Shown here piece after piece: positions 48,101-57,533 of a stretch of DNA of 64,000 nucleotides (positions are counted from its first letter, which is position 1; each line of letters begins with the position of its first letter). Location: positions 7,450,001 to 7,514,000 of the forward strand of contig NC_084682.1 of assembly GCF_028389875.1 (NCBI RefSeq). The letters are read 5' to 3'. The DNA is from Rhea pennata. Taxonomy: Eukaryota > Chordata > Aves > Rheiformes > Rheidae. Made by a program: the position numbers and the translations under genes. The notes under the pieces were generated by a model. It searched no databases, was not told the origin of the DNA, and worked only from the letters and a program-made list of their open reading frames with translations.

Positions 48101-50473
48101 ACAGCTCGGCCATGGTGTAGCACTCTTATTCCTGCCCTGAGCTAGTTTTTCCCAGGCTGCCGTGAAAGGTCATGTTGGGGTCTCTCCACATCCTCACTGC
48201 CTGTCTTGGCCACCCTGCCACCCCCCATCATACACACACACACACACCCCATGTCCCAGCTGTGGTGCTAGTAATGAGTCTAGGTTCTCCATGGGTGTTA
48301 GAAGCTGTCACCAGTTGCTGTGTCTTTGGGTCTGGTTGGCCAAGGTGTACAGCAGCAGGTCTGGTGGGTTAGTCCAGGAGGCTTGAGATAAGGAGTGAGG
48401 TGACACGCCATGCAGCCAGGCTGCTGGAGATAGGGCTGCTGCACTGTGGTCTGTCTCGTCCTCCTCTGTGATAGCTCTGCAGACCTCAGTGGAAGAAGGG
48501 CAGGGCTTGCCCTGGCCCCAGCCTCTAGCCACCCTGAGGAAAGTGAGAGGAAGGGGCCACACAGCCCTGTTTGAGGGGACAGCCCTCATCCTTTTGGGGA
48601 TCATCCTCTGCTCCCGAGACAGATGGTCTCACCTTTACTAAGGAAGCTCAGGGTGGAGCAATCTGGGACTGCTGCCATTTCATCCGTTCTCCAAGGCTTG
48701 GTAGTTTCCATAAAGCCTCGGCTCCCGAGCCTGAGAGTTATAAGGAGAAGCATCATCATTTTCTTTTTTTTCAGTCACAGAAAGGAAAAAGCATTTCTAG
48801 CCTAGGGTATCAGGCCCAGAAAAGGCAGAGGATGGTCCAGAGAAAGGGCAGCAGGGGGAAACAATCACAGTGCTTCTAGTCTGCAGCTGGGCAAACCCTG
48901 CAGCCTGATGAGGAGCCCCTGGACACCTTTCCTTTCCCTCCCACCCTGTCCTCAGTGCCCACCTGCCCTCCTTGCTGGCCCTGGGTGGGCTAGCACTGCG
49001 CGGTCCTGCCTCCTCCGTCAATGATGCCAACATCTCCTTCTCCATTTCATCCCAAGGTTCTTCTCGGAGAGCATCGTCGCAGGCCTGGTTAGCAGGGTAA
49101 CCTCCCCCCACTCCTCCTTCTCTTCCTCATGGACCCCACTGTGTCTCCTCGAATTTGCCATACGCGGCCTTCGGTGCTAAGCCGTGTCTGTGCCATGTGT
49201 GTGTCTGTCAGTCCCACTAACACCACTCATCCTGGCACAACCTGTGCCAAGCAGGGCCAGGAGAAGGGGTGAGGGGCTGCTTCACGCCTGGCTGGCAATC
49301 CGCTGCCACCTTTTGCCCCCTGCTGCTACCTCTGGGGCTGGGAGGTATCCTGACTAGGGCAGGTTTCTGGAGCTGGCATCCTCAAGACATTGCTGCATCC
49401 CGGGGGATGCGGGCACTCCTGTGGGTGCCACTCTTGCTGAGTCATGGGGGAGAGGGGCTCAGCAGGGCTGCCAGGGAATTGAGGAGAAAGGGAGAAATGC
49501 AGAGAGAGACCACCCCATAAGGTGCCTGGAGCCGAAAGGGCCAAGGAGAGGGTGCGGTGTTCCCTGGGACCCAGGAGTCTGAAGGGAGATGCGGAGGCAG
49601 CACCTACATCCCAGGCAGAGGCATGGAGGCCTTGGGCAACAGGCGGAGGCCACGGGGCTATGGCAAGGATGCCACATGCAGCAGCGGGGTAGTGGGGCTG
49701 CCAGGAGCCCCCTACATCCGTGCAGCAGTTCCTGGGACCCTGGGCAGAGGCTGAGGGGGGCTGTGAGAGGGTCACCAGAGCTCCTGCCCTCTAAGTCTCC
49801 CACCTTGCCCCTTTTCACTGGCCTTGCCACGTCCCTCCTCTTCCTCAGGAGCTGGTGGGGAGGGTCTGACCCCAGAGCAGGCTCAGCTCCCCGCAGCAGC
49901 CCAGCTCTCCTGGCAGCCGCCGCATCCTGCCTACCACTAATCCCTAACTTCTCTTTTTCAGCAGCTTTAGATCTTTGGTGTCTGGGAAACACAAAAGCCA
50001 CATTAACCCGCTCACTTTCTGTCCTCGTCGCTGCCTAATCCAGGACTAACACCCCGGGGTGGCGGCGGGGACAGCCGGGGCTCGGGGAGGCCGCTGGGGC
50101 TGGGTGGGCACAGGCAGAGGGTGACGCTGCAGCCGGCTCGCCCGCAGACCCGCCAGTCACCCTGCGGCCAGTCCAAGCCCTGCTGCTCTGGGATCACGCT
50201 CCCCGTTCCCGATGCCGCTTCCAGGGCCTGACTCAGTTTCCCTTTTCTGTTTGCAGCGCTCGGAAGCGGCCTATTCCCTACTACCGCCCCAGCCCCTCAT
50301 CCTCCAGCTCCCTGAGCAGCTACTCGTACAGCCGGAGCCGGAGCCGCAGCTACGATAGCTACAGCACCAGCTGCAGCCGCAGCCGGACTCGCAGCCCTTT
50401 GAGCCGCTCACGGAGCCCCAGCCGCAGCCCCAGCTACAACAGCCGCAGCAGCTCCGAGAGTGCAGGCTTCTGA
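23973..50473 (+). CDS. SRRM3: Serine/arginine repetitive matrix protein 3, complete coding region in 14 exons
   Basis: SRRM3 is a nuclear SR-related splicing factor that promotes inclusion of neural and endocrine microexons, together with its paralogue SRRM4. The coding exons found here join with no frame break to 1,929 nt, or 642 aa plus stop; human SRRM3 is about 653 aa. Residues about 45-95 form the cwf21-type region (EILDHERKRRVELKCMELQE). A lysine run (about residues 166-175) and long RS-rich low-complexity sequence follow. The C-terminal eMIC region lies in exons 13-14 (RARRRSRSYSPIRKRRRDSP, then ARKRPIPYYRPSP), and the tail is SR dipeptides ending SAGF. Exons 2-9 are all multiples of 3 with phase-2 boundaries; intron 10 is the only phase-0 coding intron. 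The start is fixed by MALYNNGANMPSPQEASNGF, the known SRRM3 N-terminus. The location between MDH2 and HSPB1 agrees. Confidence 0.95.
24197..29000. other. SRRM3: SRRM3 intron after coding exon 1
   Basis: About 4.8 kb without a supported exon. It contains an unusual AT-rich degenerate block (25,660-25,830) and, near 27.4 kb, a perfect 12-bp inverted repeat flanked by homeodomain-like ATTAAT motifs. CpG-dense sequence occurs at about 26.7-28.1 kb. Confidence 0.6.
27362..27401. promoter_or_regulatory. Inverted repeat with homeodomain/POU-like motifs
   Basis: TATTAATGAGGC (27362-27373) is repeated exactly in inverted form as GCCTCATTAATA (27390-27401), around a 16-nt centre containing GTGCAAAT, close to the POU octamer. 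A further ATTAAT follows. It looks like a compact regulatory element, but no experimental basis is available. Confidence 0.35.
29001..29102 (+). CDS. SRRM3: SRRM3 coding exon 2
   Basis: Acceptor CCCGCAG, donor GTAAGT, 102 nt. It encodes YSEEEIRQKVGTFRQMLMEK and the acidic continuation to Q108, completing the cwf21-like helices. Confidence 0.95.
29103..34460. other. SRRM3: SRRM3 intron after coding exon 2
   Basis: About 5.4 kb. No exon, transposon or RNA gene was recognised. Composition is less GC-extreme than the first intron. Confidence 0.6.
34461..34595 (+). CDS. SRRM3: SRRM3 coding exon 3
   Basis: Acceptor TTGCCAG, donor GTGCGC, 135 nt. It encodes an acidic, tyrosine-rich stretch (DGEEYAAEYAEYDD) followed by CDCSAGCY, with closely spaced cysteines. 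The downstream intron is only 114 nt. Confidence 0.92.
34710..34790 (+). CDS. SRRM3: SRRM3 coding exon 4 (lysine run)
   Basis: Acceptor CCCGCAG, donor GTGAGT, 81 nt. It encodes LKRRSSSSTSPPP and then KKKKKKKSGHRRSR, matching the lysine-rich segment of SRRM3; it is a likely nuclear localisation signal. Confidence 0.94.
35644..35673 (+). CDS. SRRM3: SRRM3 coding exon 5, 30-nt microexon-like
   Basis: Acceptor GTGGCAG, donor GTGAGT. It encodes KKRKPGSER with split arginine and serine codons at its ends. It is in frame and would be skippable without a frameshift. TGC triplets lie at 35617-35619 and 35627-35629 just upstream of the acceptor, the motif bound by SRRM4-type factors at microexons. Confidence 0.85.
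36333..36401 (+). CDS. SRRM3: SRRM3 coding exon 6
   Basis: Acceptor TTCCAG after a T run and an A run, donor GTAAGA, 69 nt. It encodes CDSSSPIRKEKKKKAGKKHR and RD, a basic RS-type segment. Confidence 0.93.
37165..37200 (+). CDS. SRRM3: SRRM3 coding exon 7, 36 nt
   Basis: Acceptor CCTCCAG, donor GTGAGA. It encodes SESGSRKKRRH between split arginine codons. It is short and frame-preserving. Confidence 0.92.
38857..38907 (+). CDS. SRRM3: SRRM3 coding exon 8, 51 nt
   Basis: Acceptor TTCCATAG, donor GTGAGC. It encodes SRSPKNKRKEKNKDRK, matching the KRKEKNK segment of the family. Confidence 0.93.
39273..39377 (+). CDS. SRRM3: SRRM3 coding exon 9
   Basis: Acceptor CTGCAG, donor GTAGGA, 105 nt. 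It encodes a serine-rich run (SHSESSAWRSHRRSSCSSHS continuing to NSKSPS). Confidence 0.93.
40044..40212 (+). CDS. SRRM3: SRRM3 coding exon 10, weak donor
   Basis: Acceptor CACACAG, 169 nt. It encodes residues 279-334 (LSPKHREDGPKGSSARSSHS to SLEKPQN). The donor AAT|GTACGT is weak because its last exonic bases do not match CAG. The exon ends on a complete codon, the only phase-0 boundary in the coding region. Without splicing the frame reads a further VRTLFLDHGSLP and stops at 40249-40251. Confidence 0.88.
41323..42945 (+). other. SRRM3: Candidate alternative terminal exon of SRRM3
   Basis: A very long polypyrimidine tract (about 41,247-41,320) ends in TTTCTTTAG. Spliced to exon 10 in phase 0, the next codons are CCT CCC ATT TGA (stop 41332-41334). 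The following 1.6 kb is T-rich and unstructured like a vertebrate 3'UTR. It contains ATTAAA (42296-42301) and AATAAA (42918-42923). The product would have 337 residues: cwf21 and the first RS part, without eMIC. This is inferred; no transcript evidence is available. Confidence 0.4.
43140..43360 (+). other. SRRM3: Second acceptor/poly(A) module in SRRM3 intron 10
   Basis: A CT/T tract (43,068-43,130) ends in CCCTTCCAG. AATAAA follows at 43332-43337 with a GT-containing stretch behind it. Read in phase 0 from exon 10 the frame stays open for roughly 35 codons before a TAG. It could be another terminal exon or a decoy acceptor. Confidence 0.2.
43750..44245. promoter_or_regulatory. Intragenic CpG-rich block with paired YY1-like sites
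   Basis: The block contains CCGCCATCTTG (43933-43943) and, 13 bp further on, the inverted form CAAAATGGCGG (43957-43967). Both match the YY1 core typical of promoter-proximal positions. It lies inside SRRM3 intron 10, upstream of the exons coding the eMIC domain, so an internal promoter is possible. Confidence 0.3.
44422..44441 (+). other. SRRM3: Candidate 20-nt poison microexon
   Basis: AG at 44420-44421 is followed by 20 nt and then the strong donor GTAAGT (44442). TGC triplets and pyrimidines precede it. Inserted between exons 10 and 11 it reads EEMPLF, and its last two bases TG join the first A of exon 11 to make TGA. It is speculative, because the sequence directly before the AG is purine-rich. 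Confidence 0.2.
44465..44490. repeat. Poly-A run
   Basis: About twenty consecutive A residues in intron 10, with no recognisable retroelement body in front. Confidence 0.85.
44838..44889. repeat. TA-rich microsatellite
   Basis: Interrupted TATATA and CATATA units, about 50 bp, in the T-rich part of SRRM3 intron 10. Confidence 0.88.
45472..45815 (+). CDS. SRRM3: SRRM3 coding exon 11
   Basis: A long CT tract and CTGCCAG acceptor; donor GTAAGA; 344 nt starting in phase 0. It encodes residues 335-448, starting RPASASPSPRAHGRSD. It includes RSPRSPSPEKAARCG and HRHRSRTASPPRHRG and ends GAHTKK. The frame is also open upstream of the acceptor, so the exact start rests on the splice site. Confidence 0.85.
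46090..46317 (+). CDS. SRRM3: SRRM3 coding exon 12
   Basis: Acceptor ATTGCAG, donor GTCAGC (not the best consensus), 228 nt. It encodes VKERHHRGRPNSSSESS continuing through a dense RS stretch (SVSKSRSRSREKRAARSRTR) to TAS. Confidence 0.9.
46758..46895 (+). CDS. SRRM3: SRRM3 coding exon 13 (eMIC core)
   Basis: Acceptor GGTTTAG, donor GTAGAT, 138 nt. It encodes EKDNEPRTRHSDPDPA followed by RARRRSRSYSPIRKRRRDSP and SFMEPRRIT. This is the conserved eMIC region shared by SRRM3 and SRRM4 and needed for microexon inclusion. Confidence 0.95.
46990..47021. repeat. (GATG)n-like simple repeat
   Basis: Degenerate TGGATGGATGGG units in the last intron of SRRM3. Confidence 0.75.
48229..48248. repeat. (CA)n microsatellite
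   Basis: A short uninterrupted CA run in the last intron of SRRM3. Confidence 0.8.
50257..50473 (+). CDS. SRRM3: SRRM3 terminal coding exon
   Basis: Acceptor TTTGCAG; stop TGA at 50471-50473. It encodes ARKRPIPYYRPSP, then SSSSSLSSYSYSRSRSRSYD and further SR dipeptides to SAGF. The first 13 residues complete the eMIC domain. Its junction with exon 13 restores the RRITSARK sequence of the family, so no microexon needs to be placed between them. Confidence 0.95.
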
Positions 50474-53400
50474 GCCGCAGGGCTTGGCCTCGTGGACGCA
50501 GCCCCCAGCCCTCCTTGCAAGCCCCCCAAGCCCCAGCCCTTGCAGGGCAGCCAACACCAGCCTCATCGTGCCCACCCCGCTGCTGCGCGCCACGTCTTCC
50601 CCATCGCCCCAAGCAGGGACAGAGCTGGCTTGCCCCAGGGGTCCCCCTCTGGCCCGTCCCAGGAGAGTCCCTGAGCCAGGACCACTGGGAAGGCCAAAAA
50701 AAACCTGGGAGCTGCTACAAGGTGGACTTGATGGCTGAGGAAAGCAGGAGTCTTATGGAAAAGTTGACTAGGTCCATGCACATCCCTGTGTGGCCTGTGG
50801 TGACTACATCGCCCAGCCCCTCCATCTGGGACAGGGTGGACTCCAAACCTCTAGGCTATTTTGGGGTTGGGGAAGGGAAGGGGGAATATCTCTTGATTTC
50901 TGCAAATGCTGGGGTGGGGAGCGACAGGGTGGGCAAGCACAGAGTGTGGGAACAAATTGCTTAGCAAAGACCTTGGACTAAGCTGACGTGGGTCGGCTGG
51001 GGAGCCTGCTGGAGTGAGTTGCTCACTGGCCCTGTGTGCCCTGGGTCCTGTCATATTTTGCTTGCTCCAGCCAGCGAGAGGCTCTCATGCTTTCTTTTAT
51101 TTATTTAATCTTTTTTTAGCACAAGTGTATCCTTGGAGGGGTTGGGGAGGGGAAAAGGACGAGGAAGGGGTTTCTGGAGCCAATGTTTAATCAAAGGGAG
51201 CGATGCAATCTAGAAGAGAATCTGGCCTTTCCACTGGCATTGGCAAAGAAGAGGAATCACTGCTTCCACATGGCATTGCTGACTTACCTGGGCTCCTGGG
51301 GGCTTCCCATGCTTGTATCCTTGAGGACAGAGGCAACGTGAACTATTTTGGGGGCCTTTGCAAGGCCCAGGCAAGCCCAAGCACAGTGAGAGCCACCGAC
51401 GAACAAAGATCGTGGCTGCTGCCAGCACACCCTGCTCCAGCACCAAGGCATCGGCCAGTCTCCAAAGCTGGATGAGAGGAAGAGCCCGGCGTTGCCTTCA
51501 GCCTCATCAGTTGGTTCCCAGGCGAGGAGGTCTGTCAGGCAATTCATGCTGCTCTTCTCAGCTCGGGACCTGGCCCTGCCAGTCAGGCATGGCCAGCCAA
51601 AGTGCTGGCCCGGGGCTCTTGGGCCCCTCCATCTTGCCCTGGGATGTCAACCAAAAGCTTTTCAGCAGCCTTTCCCATCCGCTGGGGTGGATGAGGCTTG
51701 GTGTGGCGGTGGTCTGTGGCATCATGTTGGTGGGGATGGCGAGGGGACTGTGCTGGTGCCATCCAGTGTGTCTGCAGCAGGACAGAGCCTTCGAGCAGAG
51801 GACTGCGGAGAGTATCTTCCATCTTGGGGGCTGTCTTTCCCATAGATCTCATTTCGTGCTGCACCCCCTTACAGAACAAAATCCCTGGGACCATCTAGCC
51901 TGCTGTGGCTGCAGGTCCCTGAGGTCTCCCCTTTCTCAGGCTGGCAGATGCTGCGCAGAGGGGAGCTGTATGCCAGCTCTCAGAGGCCAGGCTGGGAGAG
52001 AGACCAGCTGGAAAGCAAGAGTTTGGGGCCATGAAATGTTAGCAGGTGGCTTTCCCCAGGGGAAAAGCCACACAGAAGCCTGCAGCCAGGTTGAGAGGCT
52101 GGAGGGGAGAAGGTGCAAGTCTGGAGGTGGATGCAAGACCCAGGCCACAGGACTCGGGAGAGCAGGATGTCCTTGCGTAGGTACCTCTCTGTCAAGGGAC
52201 AGGCTGCTTTTCCCTTTTCACCATCCTGACAACTCTTCTCTTGCAGAAGATTTGGCAACATATCCATGTCTGCCCCCACATCTCAGTATTTGCTGATGGG
52301 GAAGAAAACAAGGAGGAAAAAATGCCCCCGGCTTTGCCGATAGTCCTCCAGCAGTAGTAGCTGCAAGCCCCCATGCTGGGGCAGTGCCTGGGCTGCCTGT
52401 CTGTCAGCTGCCTGGCTGCCCTGGCTGCACCAGGGCATAGCTGGAAAAAAATCAGTCCCCAAAGCCTCAGCACTTTGTTCTTATCCCTAGGCCCTTGGTT
52501 TCCAGCCCCTTCTCCTTGGCTTTTATGTGGGCACATAGTAGCGCCAGGAGCCCTTTGAAAATGGACAGTTCAAGGGAAGAAGCCACGTGAGATGGTGTGT
52601 GAGCCTGGAGCCGAGTTGCCCCTACAGTGTGTCTCGCAATGGGCCCCGCTCCCTTCCCTGCAAAACTAGGAAGCCCTGGAGGACTGTGCGGTTGTCCTCA
52701 TGCACTTTCCTTTCTCAGACACTTCTTTCTTTAAAACACTCTGGTTCATGCATGGAGCCACCCTAGGGAGAACTGTTGCATGAAGACACCTTCTCAGAGT
52801 ATCCCCTGGAGCAGAGTAACCTCCCCGGGGCCTGTTTTCCCAAGCGACTGTTTAGTGTCATGGCCTCTTCCCTGCTCGGGGACTGTCTCAGCAGGCCCCT
52901 GGGCTGCAGCCACACATAGGGTCACTGGAGCGGTGCGAGGTGGTGCCGAAAGATGAGGGTTTGAGATGCTGTCCAGGTGCAGAGGAACAAATCTAGTCCA
53001 GCAGGCCTCCAGCTTCAGCAGCACAAGCCCACTTCTTGCCCCATGTTGGGTTCACAGCCTCTCCTATCTCTTTATCTAAGTTTATGACTGACTGCCTGGC
53101 CCAGATCTGATCTTGATGCCACTTCTGTCTTACAGCCAGGGCTTCCGATCCACCTTTCAGCTGCATGGTTCATTTCTTGGTGATGTTACCATGTTCACAG
53201 TCCAGCCCCCTCCCCAGGAAGCACAGCCTCAGCTGAAGGTTTTAACTCCCTTTCTAGAAGATGTTGCTACTGGTCCTCCTTCACTGGTGTGTGTGGGGTA
53301 GCTGTGATTTGGAGTGTGAAACATGAGCCAGGCAGAGGAGTGCAGAGCAGGCAGGATATGTCCCAGCCACTCTAGCCACGCTTGGCTCTTGGTCCCGTTA

Positions 53401-55840
53401 CCTCCCATCTTTCAACTAGCCCATGCAGTTGCTGAAGCTCCTTGAGCAGCAGCAGAGCACAGCCTGGCTGTCAGCTTAAGTATGAGAAGAGAGGGAGGAA
53501 GGTCCTGTGAGTATGGGACTTTGCTGAGAAGAAGCAGAGCAGGGTAGCCCTGGGTTTTCGGAGCTTTCCTTCTGATGATTTTCCAAAAAGCTCTTCCCAG
53601 CTGCCCAGGAGCTGAGGACAGCTCCTAAGCCCTCCTGCATGACAGCACCCTGGGGCTGTTTGCATTTAATCTGCATGGGCCACACATTTTCCGCCTCACT
53701 GGAGAAAGATGATACAGATGAGCCCCCTTTGGTGGAGAGAGCAGCTGCCTGGATTAACCCGTTGCCCCCAGATTGAAAGCTGGGCTTTGTCAACCCCTCT
53801 TGACATTAGTTTCCAGCCAGCCTGGCTGGCTCGGGGGGATTGGCAGGACCGAGTCATCCTTTTTGAATCCTGCTCAGCCGGTAATGCAAAGGCCTCGTTA
53901 GTCCATGGCCACTGCATAATGAATTGAAGGTCTCAGGAGGGCAGAAATATGAGTTAAGCCAGGATTGCATCTGGGGCCAGACCTTGCTGCGCGGGGCTGC
54001 GGTGGTCACGGTTTGTCCAGCCAGCAGAGCCCCTCATGCTCCCCTTTCCAAACCTGCCACTGAGGAAACAGAGCCAAACTGAGAAACGGAGAAAGGAATC
54101 AGGCTGGGAGGATGGAGAGGGCCCTGTGTTGGCGGTGAACGTATTCTGGGAGGCTTGGGGACTGAGTAAGGTGGGATGAGAGGATGAGGGTCTGGGCACA
54201 GCTCCTTCTGTGACAAGATAAGAGCTTCAGGTCATCTTCCAAGCCCAGCACAGGCTGCTTTGAGAAATCTGTTCCCTCTAGGCAGGGAGTCATTGATGTT
54301 TGCACTGAGGCCAGGATGATTCACCAGGCCTTGGAGAAGTGTCTCTAGGGTTTGGGTCATCTCCTGATCCAGCAGATGGGCTGATTCCAGCCCATCTCTC
54401 TGTGCAGCCAGTCCTGCTGCACTTGCTCAGCGAGCAGATCCCCCTTCCCCACAGAGATGGCTGCTGTCTGCAGCAAAATTTGCTCCCTGGCAAATGTTCC
54501 TTTGCACAAGGATGTGAAGAAGCCTCCAGGAGATATCCTGGAGGTGCTGCAGAGCAGGCAGGGGCTGGAAGAGGTGGGGCCTCATTGCCATTCCAGGCTG
54601 GTGTGCCTGATCTAGAAAGGAGTTGAACCAATTGCCCAGGAAAGAAAAGCAGTTAGAGATGGATTTAACAGGTAAGGAGCAGAAATGATGGTGTTTCTCA
54701 ATTGCTTGGCTTGCTCCAGTGCATTAGACTGAAAGTCCCGGGTAGGGCGGTTGCCCCGGCAGCGTGCTGGGACACACGGACTGGCTGGGCGCGGGCAGCA
54801 GGGGCACTATGGCATAACTCCACAGTCCCCCCGCGCAGGGCTCCCTGGCTGGGACGGAGCGTTCCCAGGGCGCCAGCGGCTGCGGCAGCTGCGCTTCTCT
54901 GTGGTCCACATTGCTCCAGCTCTCCGTGGGCCTGCCCTGCCCACCTTCCCAAGATGTCCTGTTGGAAAACCAGAACGGGGGCTGCAGCAAGTTTGGGCGA
55001 TGCAGAGACAAAGGTGAACTGTAGGGCTGAAGTCTCTCCAAAGCCCCGGGCTAGCACAGCACGGTCAGGACTTTCCTTGGTTCCCACACAGTGTCCCGCT
55101 GGCACTGTGGCTCATCTCCTCCTTGCACCCATGCAGCTCCCCAGTCTGGCCAGCATCTCCTGGATGGCTCATAGGGTGTTTTGCCCTGCTTTGCACCCAC
55201 TTGGCTGCTGTGCTGGAGCAGGAGTGGCCTCATCCATGGGCTCCTGCTCACCCTCATCTTGCACCGGCCTCAGACCAGCTGGAGGAGCCTCAAAATCCTG
55301 ATCTAGACAAAATCTGAGTTTGAACCACTAGGGCAAGTTTATTTTGTGGCATTTTTGCACCACCCTGGGGAGGCCGTTGCTAGCCCCCACCAAGGCGCCT
55401 GGATTGGCCACACCATGCCATCCGGTGGGCCAGGCGCCCCAAAATGCTGCAGTTTTGGCCTCTTCTCCCTCTGCATCCCCCTGAGCAGAGGCAGCTGCCC
55501 GGGGAGTTCTGCCACCTGCGCACCCCCGGCCCAGCGCCTTCGCTCGGGCCGTCCCCGAGCCCCGCGGCCACCGCGAGTCCTGCTCTGTGACAGCGACTCG
55601 GCTGCAGCGCCGGTGCCGACAAAGACAGCACATCAGGGAAAATTTCCAGTCTTCCTCTTTTACAGTCTCTGTCTCCTGCCCGCGGAGGGAGCTAACTGGA
55701 ACAAATACTCTGTAGGAATACTTCAGTATTTTCCTCGCGTGCGCGCTCTCTCTTTTTTTCTGGATTGTGAGTACAGCTGTAGATTCAGTGAGCTGGTTCA
55801 ATTATAATAAAATATACAGTATATATTGTAAATGACTCTG
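50474..55840 (+). terminator. SRRM3: SRRM3 3'UTR (probable, 5.3 kb) with distal poly(A) signal
   Basis: The only good AATAAA seen downstream of the SRRM3 stop and before HSPB1 is at 55806-55811. It sits in an AT-rich end (TTCAATTATAATAAAATATA) that contrasts with the GC-rich flank. The stretch between holds no coding gene that I recognise. An earlier T-rich region near 51.1 kb could host a noncanonical site, so a shorter 3'UTR is possible. Confidence 0.5.
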
Positions 55841-56386
55841 CCGGGCACGGAGCAGGTTCTTCTTGGTGGGGCCGCGGCGCGGGGCTGGCACGGTGTTAAC
55901 CCCGCTCTCTCCGTCCAGCCCTTTCCAGGCTCCGTGGGGCTGTCCGCCTCCCTGCGGACCCCGCCAGCTCTCCTCCTCCTCCTCGGCCTCTGCCGCCAGC
56001 CGCCCACCGCGCTCCCTGCCCGCATCCCTCCTCACCTTGCTCCCATCCCGCAGCCCCTCCAGCACCCGTCGCCTCCCCCCATCCCCGCAGGGCTCCCTCC
56101 CTCAGCATCCAGCCCTACCCGATTCAGCTGGTTTTATCCCTCCCCCCCCCCCCATAACCCATGGTTTCCATGGCAATGCTCCGGCTCTCCCAGCGGCTCC
56201 CCTGCCCCAAACAAAAGGGTTTGCCAGCTGCCACTGCATGCCGGCACCCCTCCGTGGTGGTGGGTGGGAGACCCCCCCCCCCCAGACCCCTGCGCCCCTG
56301 ACCAGGGCATCCTGCCTTTCCCGCATCCTGCAAGGGGGAGAAGCCCTGGGGTTGTGTGTCCCTGTGCCGAGTGCGTCAGGTCTCAG

Positions 56387-56405
56387 CCCCCCCCCCCCCC
56401 CCCCC
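56387..56405. repeat. Poly-C run, 19 C
   Basis: An uninterrupted C homopolymer upstream of HSPB1. The length may be unreliable in sequencing. Confidence 0.85.
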
Positions 56406-56629
56406 GTGACAGCCAGGACCGGGCGCTGCGGCGGAGTCGCCTCCCCGCTGCCCTGGCCTCAGCCCTGCCTGGGCAGGTTGTGCCGGCTCCCGGTGTGGGG
56501 GGGCCGCCGCGAACTGACTCATTGGCAGAATGTGGGTCAAAATACGGGACAGAGGGGCCAAATTTCAGCACTGGGCCTTAAAAGCAAAGCTGTGAGCCTT
56601 CGGGGGGGGGAGGGGGGCTAGGAAACACT

Positions 56630-57010
56630 GTCAGCCCCATAGGCTGCCATCACCCCCCATCACCCCTGCTGGCCCCATAGGCTGCCATCACCCCCATCAG
56701 CCCTACTGGCCCCATAGGCTGCCATCACCCCCCATCACCCCCCCATCAGTCCTACTGGCCCCATAGGCTGCCATCACCCCTCATCAGCCCTACTGGCCCC
56801 ATAGGCTGCCATCACCCCCCCATCAGTCCTACTGGCCCCATAGGCTGCCATCACCCCCCCATCAGCCCTACTGGCCCCATAGGCTGCCATCACCCCCATC
56901 AGCCCTACTGGCCCCACAGGCTGCCACTACTCCCCCTCACACCCCATCAGCCCTAGTGGCCCCATAGGCTCCCCTCACCCCCCATCACCTCCCGTCAGCC
57001 CCCCATCTCC
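56630..57010. repeat. 38-40-bp minisatellite upstream of HSPB1, about 9 copies
   Basis: The unit is GGCCCCATAGGCTGCCATCA followed by a variable C run, then ATCAGCCCTACT. Copies vary mainly in the C-run length, and the last ones are diverged. It ends about 100 bp before the heat-shock element of HSPB1. Confidence 0.92.
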
Positions 57011-57103
57011 CCCCACCAGCCCCATCAAGCGCCCGTGGGGCAGCCCCTGGCCGCCCCGGCCGTCGCGCTCTCCCGCGAAAGCGCCGGCAGGGCCGCGGCG
57101 GCT

Positions 57104-57460
57104 CCAGAAGCTTCTGTGGGCGGCGGGCGGGTGACGCAGCAGCGCGGGGCCGAGCGCCGCCGCCGCCGCTCGTCTGACTCAGCCGCGGGCGCCCGGGCAC
57201 GCCGCCGGCCCGGCAACGCCGCCCCCCTCCCGCGGCCCCGCGCGTTTTGCGGGAATGGAGGGAAGGCCGGGAGGGCTCGGAGCGCCGCCGCGGGCGGCCC
57301 GGTGGCCGCTGGGAGGCCGGCGGGTGCTGGGGCCGCCCGCGGCCGCGCGCCGCCGCCCCGGCCGGGAGAGTTGGCAGGCTCGGCCGCTCCTCGGCTCTTC
57401 CCGGCCCCTGCTGCAATTTCCTTTAATAGCCAGCTGAGACGCCTGGCTAAAAATAACCGT
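57104..57460 (+). promoter_or_regulatory. HSPB1: HSPB1 promoter: heat-shock element, AP-1 site, TATA/MEF2-like box
   Basis: A perfect palindrome CAGAAGCTTCTG (57105-57116) contains GAAnnTTC, the HSF1 unit arrangement. TGACTCAGC (57175-57183) is an AP-1/NRF2-type site. CTAAAAATAA (57447-57456) matches the MEF2 consensus and lies where a TATA box is expected, about 80 bp before the ATG. The stretch is CpG-rich. Together these predict stress-inducible and muscle-biased expression, in line with HSPB1 biology. Confidence 0.65.
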
Positions 57461-57533
57461 CCGCCCTCTTCATAAGGCCCCGGCGCCGCCCCGGCAGCAG
57501 CCGCAGCCCCGGCAGCCCTCAGCGCCGCGCAAC

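Larger units (their letters stand above)
46896..50256. other. SRRM3: SRRM3 last intron
   Basis: About 3.4 kb. It contains a GATG simple repeat near 47.0 kb, CA-rich sequence at 47.83-47.95 kb and a short (CA)n at 48.23 kb. A weak possible exon at 49,962 lacks a convincing donor and was not annotated. Confidence 0.6.
55841..57474. other. SRRM3-HSPB1 intergenic region
   Basis: GC-rich, with C runs at about 56,143 and 56,387, a 38-40-bp minisatellite (56,630-57,010) and then the HSPB1 promoter. Proline-rich open frames here come from C-rich sequence and show no conserved domain. Confidence 0.65.

Noticed and set aside
49962-50041. Possible extra SRRM3 exon after TTTTTCAG in the last intron
   Set aside because: The acceptor is good and the frame stays open about 26 codons, but no convincing donor follows, and direct joining of exons 13 and 14 already restores the conserved eMIC sequence.
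55832-56621. Proline-rich ORFs of about 250 codons before HSPB1
   Set aside because: They read through C homopolymers and C-rich DNA; no domain, splice structure or conservation argument supports them.
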